Source: Rostratula benghalensis
Taxonomy: Eukaryota; Chordata; Aves; Charadriiformes; Rostratulidae
Direction: 5' to 3'
NCBI GenBank assembly: GCA_013399305.1
Contig: VXAI01000035.1
Span: forward strand, 5,526,646 to 5,590,645
Length of the DNA stretch: 64,000 nt
The notes beneath the pieces were generated by a model. The model was not told the DNA's origin and searched no databases. It saw nothing but the letters and a program-made list of their open reading frames with translations. Positions 62,235 to 64,000 of this stretch are shown here, in pieces (the first letter of the stretch is position 1; the number at the start of each line of letters is the position of its first letter). The position numbers and the translations under genes were made by a program.

Positions 62235-63224
62235 AGCCTTGTTTAGGTAATCAAGCTCGTAGTTTTCATCATATTTTTGACAGCTTGTACTAATAACTTT
62301 GTACAGCCTGCAGGATACACATCCACTGATGGAAATGAGAACAATCCTTTATGTATCCTGAACATATGTCAAGAGTAGCCCAGAACCCTCCTGCTCAGCC
62401 TTCTGTGGGGGTGCAAGTGTGGCGTTTCTTGTTTTGGGCTTAGGGTTTGGATTTTTATTTTCCATCTTAATGGACTAACTCAGAAGTAATAAATACTTTA
62501 GAACAAAGTTGGAATGGCTCATTTAGGGTCAGATCTGACCATAAGCATGTGATGAATGGGCTTCAATTTAAATGCCAGTGGTTGGGGTAGCGGCAGGCAG
62601 CGGCTGCCACTCGAATCCTACAGCATCTACATATTCCAGCCACAGTAGACCTCAATTAATGAGGCAGATTTAGTAGGGGTTTAGCCTGGCCTCTGGGATT
62701 TCTGAAGCTGCATTTAAGAATCCCCACTAAGGAAAAAGGAAAGATGTCTAAGAAAATGTGACTCTGAAGGAAGGATCTCCATCACCCATAAGAAAATGTT
62801 AAATTTTGTCCTTCTCAATTTGTCCCTTCATTCAGTTTTAGTAATGTACAGGCAAAGAAGGTAGGAGTCTCTCACTTCCATGGTGTAGCTTGGTGCAAAT
62901 CCATCAGCTTGAAAGAGTTACTGCTACATTATACCAGTGAGAACCTGAACAAATATCACCTGTAAATAACTGAGGTAAAGCCAAACATTTGAAAACCTCA
63001 AGGATTCTGAGTTCTGATTTAGCATAGCTCAATTTCAGCCAAGCCAGTGTTGGTCTCAGATGAGTTTTATTGACATGAAGCTGCTCCAGTGAATCAGGCT
63101 TCATTTTTCCATGCTAACAGTGAAGCAAAGATGTGCCTCTGAGCAGTAGGCTCTGTTAAAGTGAACGTGCTGGCATTTCTTACTTGTGCTTGAGCTTTTT
63201 CAAGGAAATGCTGTCTGCTGGGGG

Positions 63225-63649
63225 CTATAGGGACCGGGTCCTTACAAAGGACAGCCTGAGAGAGCTGGGGTTGTTCAGCCTGGAGAAGAAAAGGCTCTGG
63301 GGAGACCTAATAGCAAACTTCCAGTACCTGAAGAGGACCTACAAGAAGGTTGGGGAGAGTCTGTTTACAAAGGCTTGCAGTGACAGGATGAGGGGCAATG
63401 GCTTCAAGCTGAAGAAAAGCAGATTTAGATTGGATATTAGGAATAAGTTTTTTACACTGAGGGTAGTGGAGCACTGGAACAGGTTGTCCAGGGAGGTGGT
63501 TGAGGCTCTTCCCTGGAGATATTAAAGGGGAGGCTCAGCAAGGCCCTGGGAAGCCTGGTCTATTGGGGGTGTCCCTGCTGACTAGGGGAGGCCGGACTAC
63601 ATGACCTTTGGAGGTCCCTTCTGGCCTGGACCATTCTATGATTCTATGA
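63225..63649 (+). mobile_element. CR1 retrotransposon, 3' end, well preserved
   Basis: Shows all CR1 tail blocks: GAGAGAGCTGGGGTTGTTCA, GCCTGGAGAAGAAAAGGCTC, CCAGTACCTGAAGAGGACCT, GACAGGATGAGGGGCAATGG, AGATTTAGATTGGATATTAG, AGCACTGGAACAGGTTGTCC, GAAGCCTGGTCTATTGGGGG, GAGGCCGGACTACATGACCT and two perfect terminal ATTCTATG octamers (63632-63647). It looks like one of the least decayed copies here. 5'-truncated near 63225. Confidence 0.97.
63229..63525 (+). pseudogene. C-terminal remnant of CR1 ORF2, frameshifted
   Basis: The frame encodes [52 protein letters not shown] and [14 protein letters not shown], then runs out of frame at about 63505-63512, where GCTCTTCCCTGGAG is one base shorter than the family's GCTCCATCCCTGGAG. 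That causes a premature TAA at 63523-63525. No catalytic domain is present. Non-functional. Confidence 0.8.
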
Positions 63650-64000
63650 AAGCTCTTCTGATTTTAAGGCTTGTTGTAATCTTCCTTTAAAAAGATGGGA
63701 TTGTGCTGCATTACTGACCTGAGAGGGTACAGGGTTGTGCCCTGGCTGAGGATTTAATTCAGAATATGAATTGCCAAACTAACTATTATTAATCAGTCAT
63801 TATTATGACTTAACATGGTATCAGTCAACAAAGTGATGGTACTGGGCAGCAAAGGATCTAGGATGTAATAATTGAGGATTTAGTGCTTGTTAAATCAACT
63901 GTTGGAGGAAGATGAGCACTTCCTGAGCCTGGTCTTGCCATTTCATATTGAGTGAAACACATTTTCTAGTGTTAGACTTTTCTAATTGAAAGCCATATAA
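63650..64000. other. Non-coding window end, nothing recognised
   Basis: AT-rich, high-complexity DNA after the last CR1. No gene or repeat seen. Confidence 0.6.

Larger units (their letters stand above)
59246..63224. other. Non-coding stretch, no gene recognised
   Basis: Holds TTTTTTTTTTACTCCCAG up to 59280 (acceptor-like), the G-quadruplex motif at 59637-59652, a palindromic-repeat remnant at 60754-60820 and a pyrimidine tract at 62184-62234. Open frames of 60-100 codons on both strands look like chance. Confidence 0.5.

Noticed and set aside
1..64000. Endogenous retrovirus, tRNA/rRNA genes, CRISPR array, bacterial operon
   Set aside because: No paired long terminal repeats, retroviral protein motifs, tRNA-like folds, regularly spaced repeats or bacterial-type gene packing were found.

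Overview
The window looks like non-coding nuclear DNA from a bird, either intergenic or deep intron. The main evidence is at least eleven copies of the 3' end of CR1 retrotransposons, the dominant interspersed repeat of bird genomes. Each is 5'-truncated, and most end in the CR1-specific ATTCTRTG octamer. CR1 is also present in turtles and crocodilians, so 'bird' is the best reading rather than proof. Nothing bacterial, viral or organellar was recognised. No tRNA or rRNA gene, CRISPR array, endogenous retrovirus or host protein-coding exon could be supported. Open frames outside CR1 are short, scattered on both strands and resemble no family I recognise.

Layout. Bases 1-43,205 hold ten of the eleven CR1 tails: 1075-1242 (+), 4948-5274 (+), 8170-8531 (+), 12784-12991 (-), 21665-21807 (+), 27122-27546 (+), 29047-29364 (-), 34725-35208 (+), 38273-38647 (+) and 42740-43205 (+). 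Bases 43,206-63,224 have no recognisable CR1 tail, and one relatively intact copy lies at 63225-63649 (+). Several copies keep the reading frame of the extreme C-terminus of the CR1 ORF2 protein (signature [10 protein letters not shown]). The best is an open frame of 102 codons at 27153-27461.

The rest is single-copy-looking DNA with a few structured pieces: a perfect CCTT microsatellite (21577-21665) abutting a CR1; a 215-bp pyrimidine tract with a perfect mirror repeat (59031-59245); a canonical G-quadruplex motif (59637-59652); a perfect RFX-type X-box inside a 13-bp inverted repeat (20378-20405); a 22-bp perfect palindrome of mixed base composition (36387-36408); and an AT-rich palindrome cluster (33024-33080). 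Two copies, about 80% identical, of an unidentified roughly 128-bp segment lie at 41898-42026 and 43443-43569. There are also eroded traces of old palindromic MITE-like repeats (4665-4709, 44304-44369, 60754-60820 and weaker ones).

Function. No genes can be shown to work together. The CR1 copies are dead-on-arrival insertions. If the region is transcribed, the 9:2 strand bias of CR1 would fit an intron of a gene read on the minus strand, and the opposite-strand copies at 27122-27546 and 29047-29364 could form double-stranded RNA. I found no previously undescribed gene system. The best leads are the duplicated unknown segment, the X-box palindrome and the triplex-prone tract.
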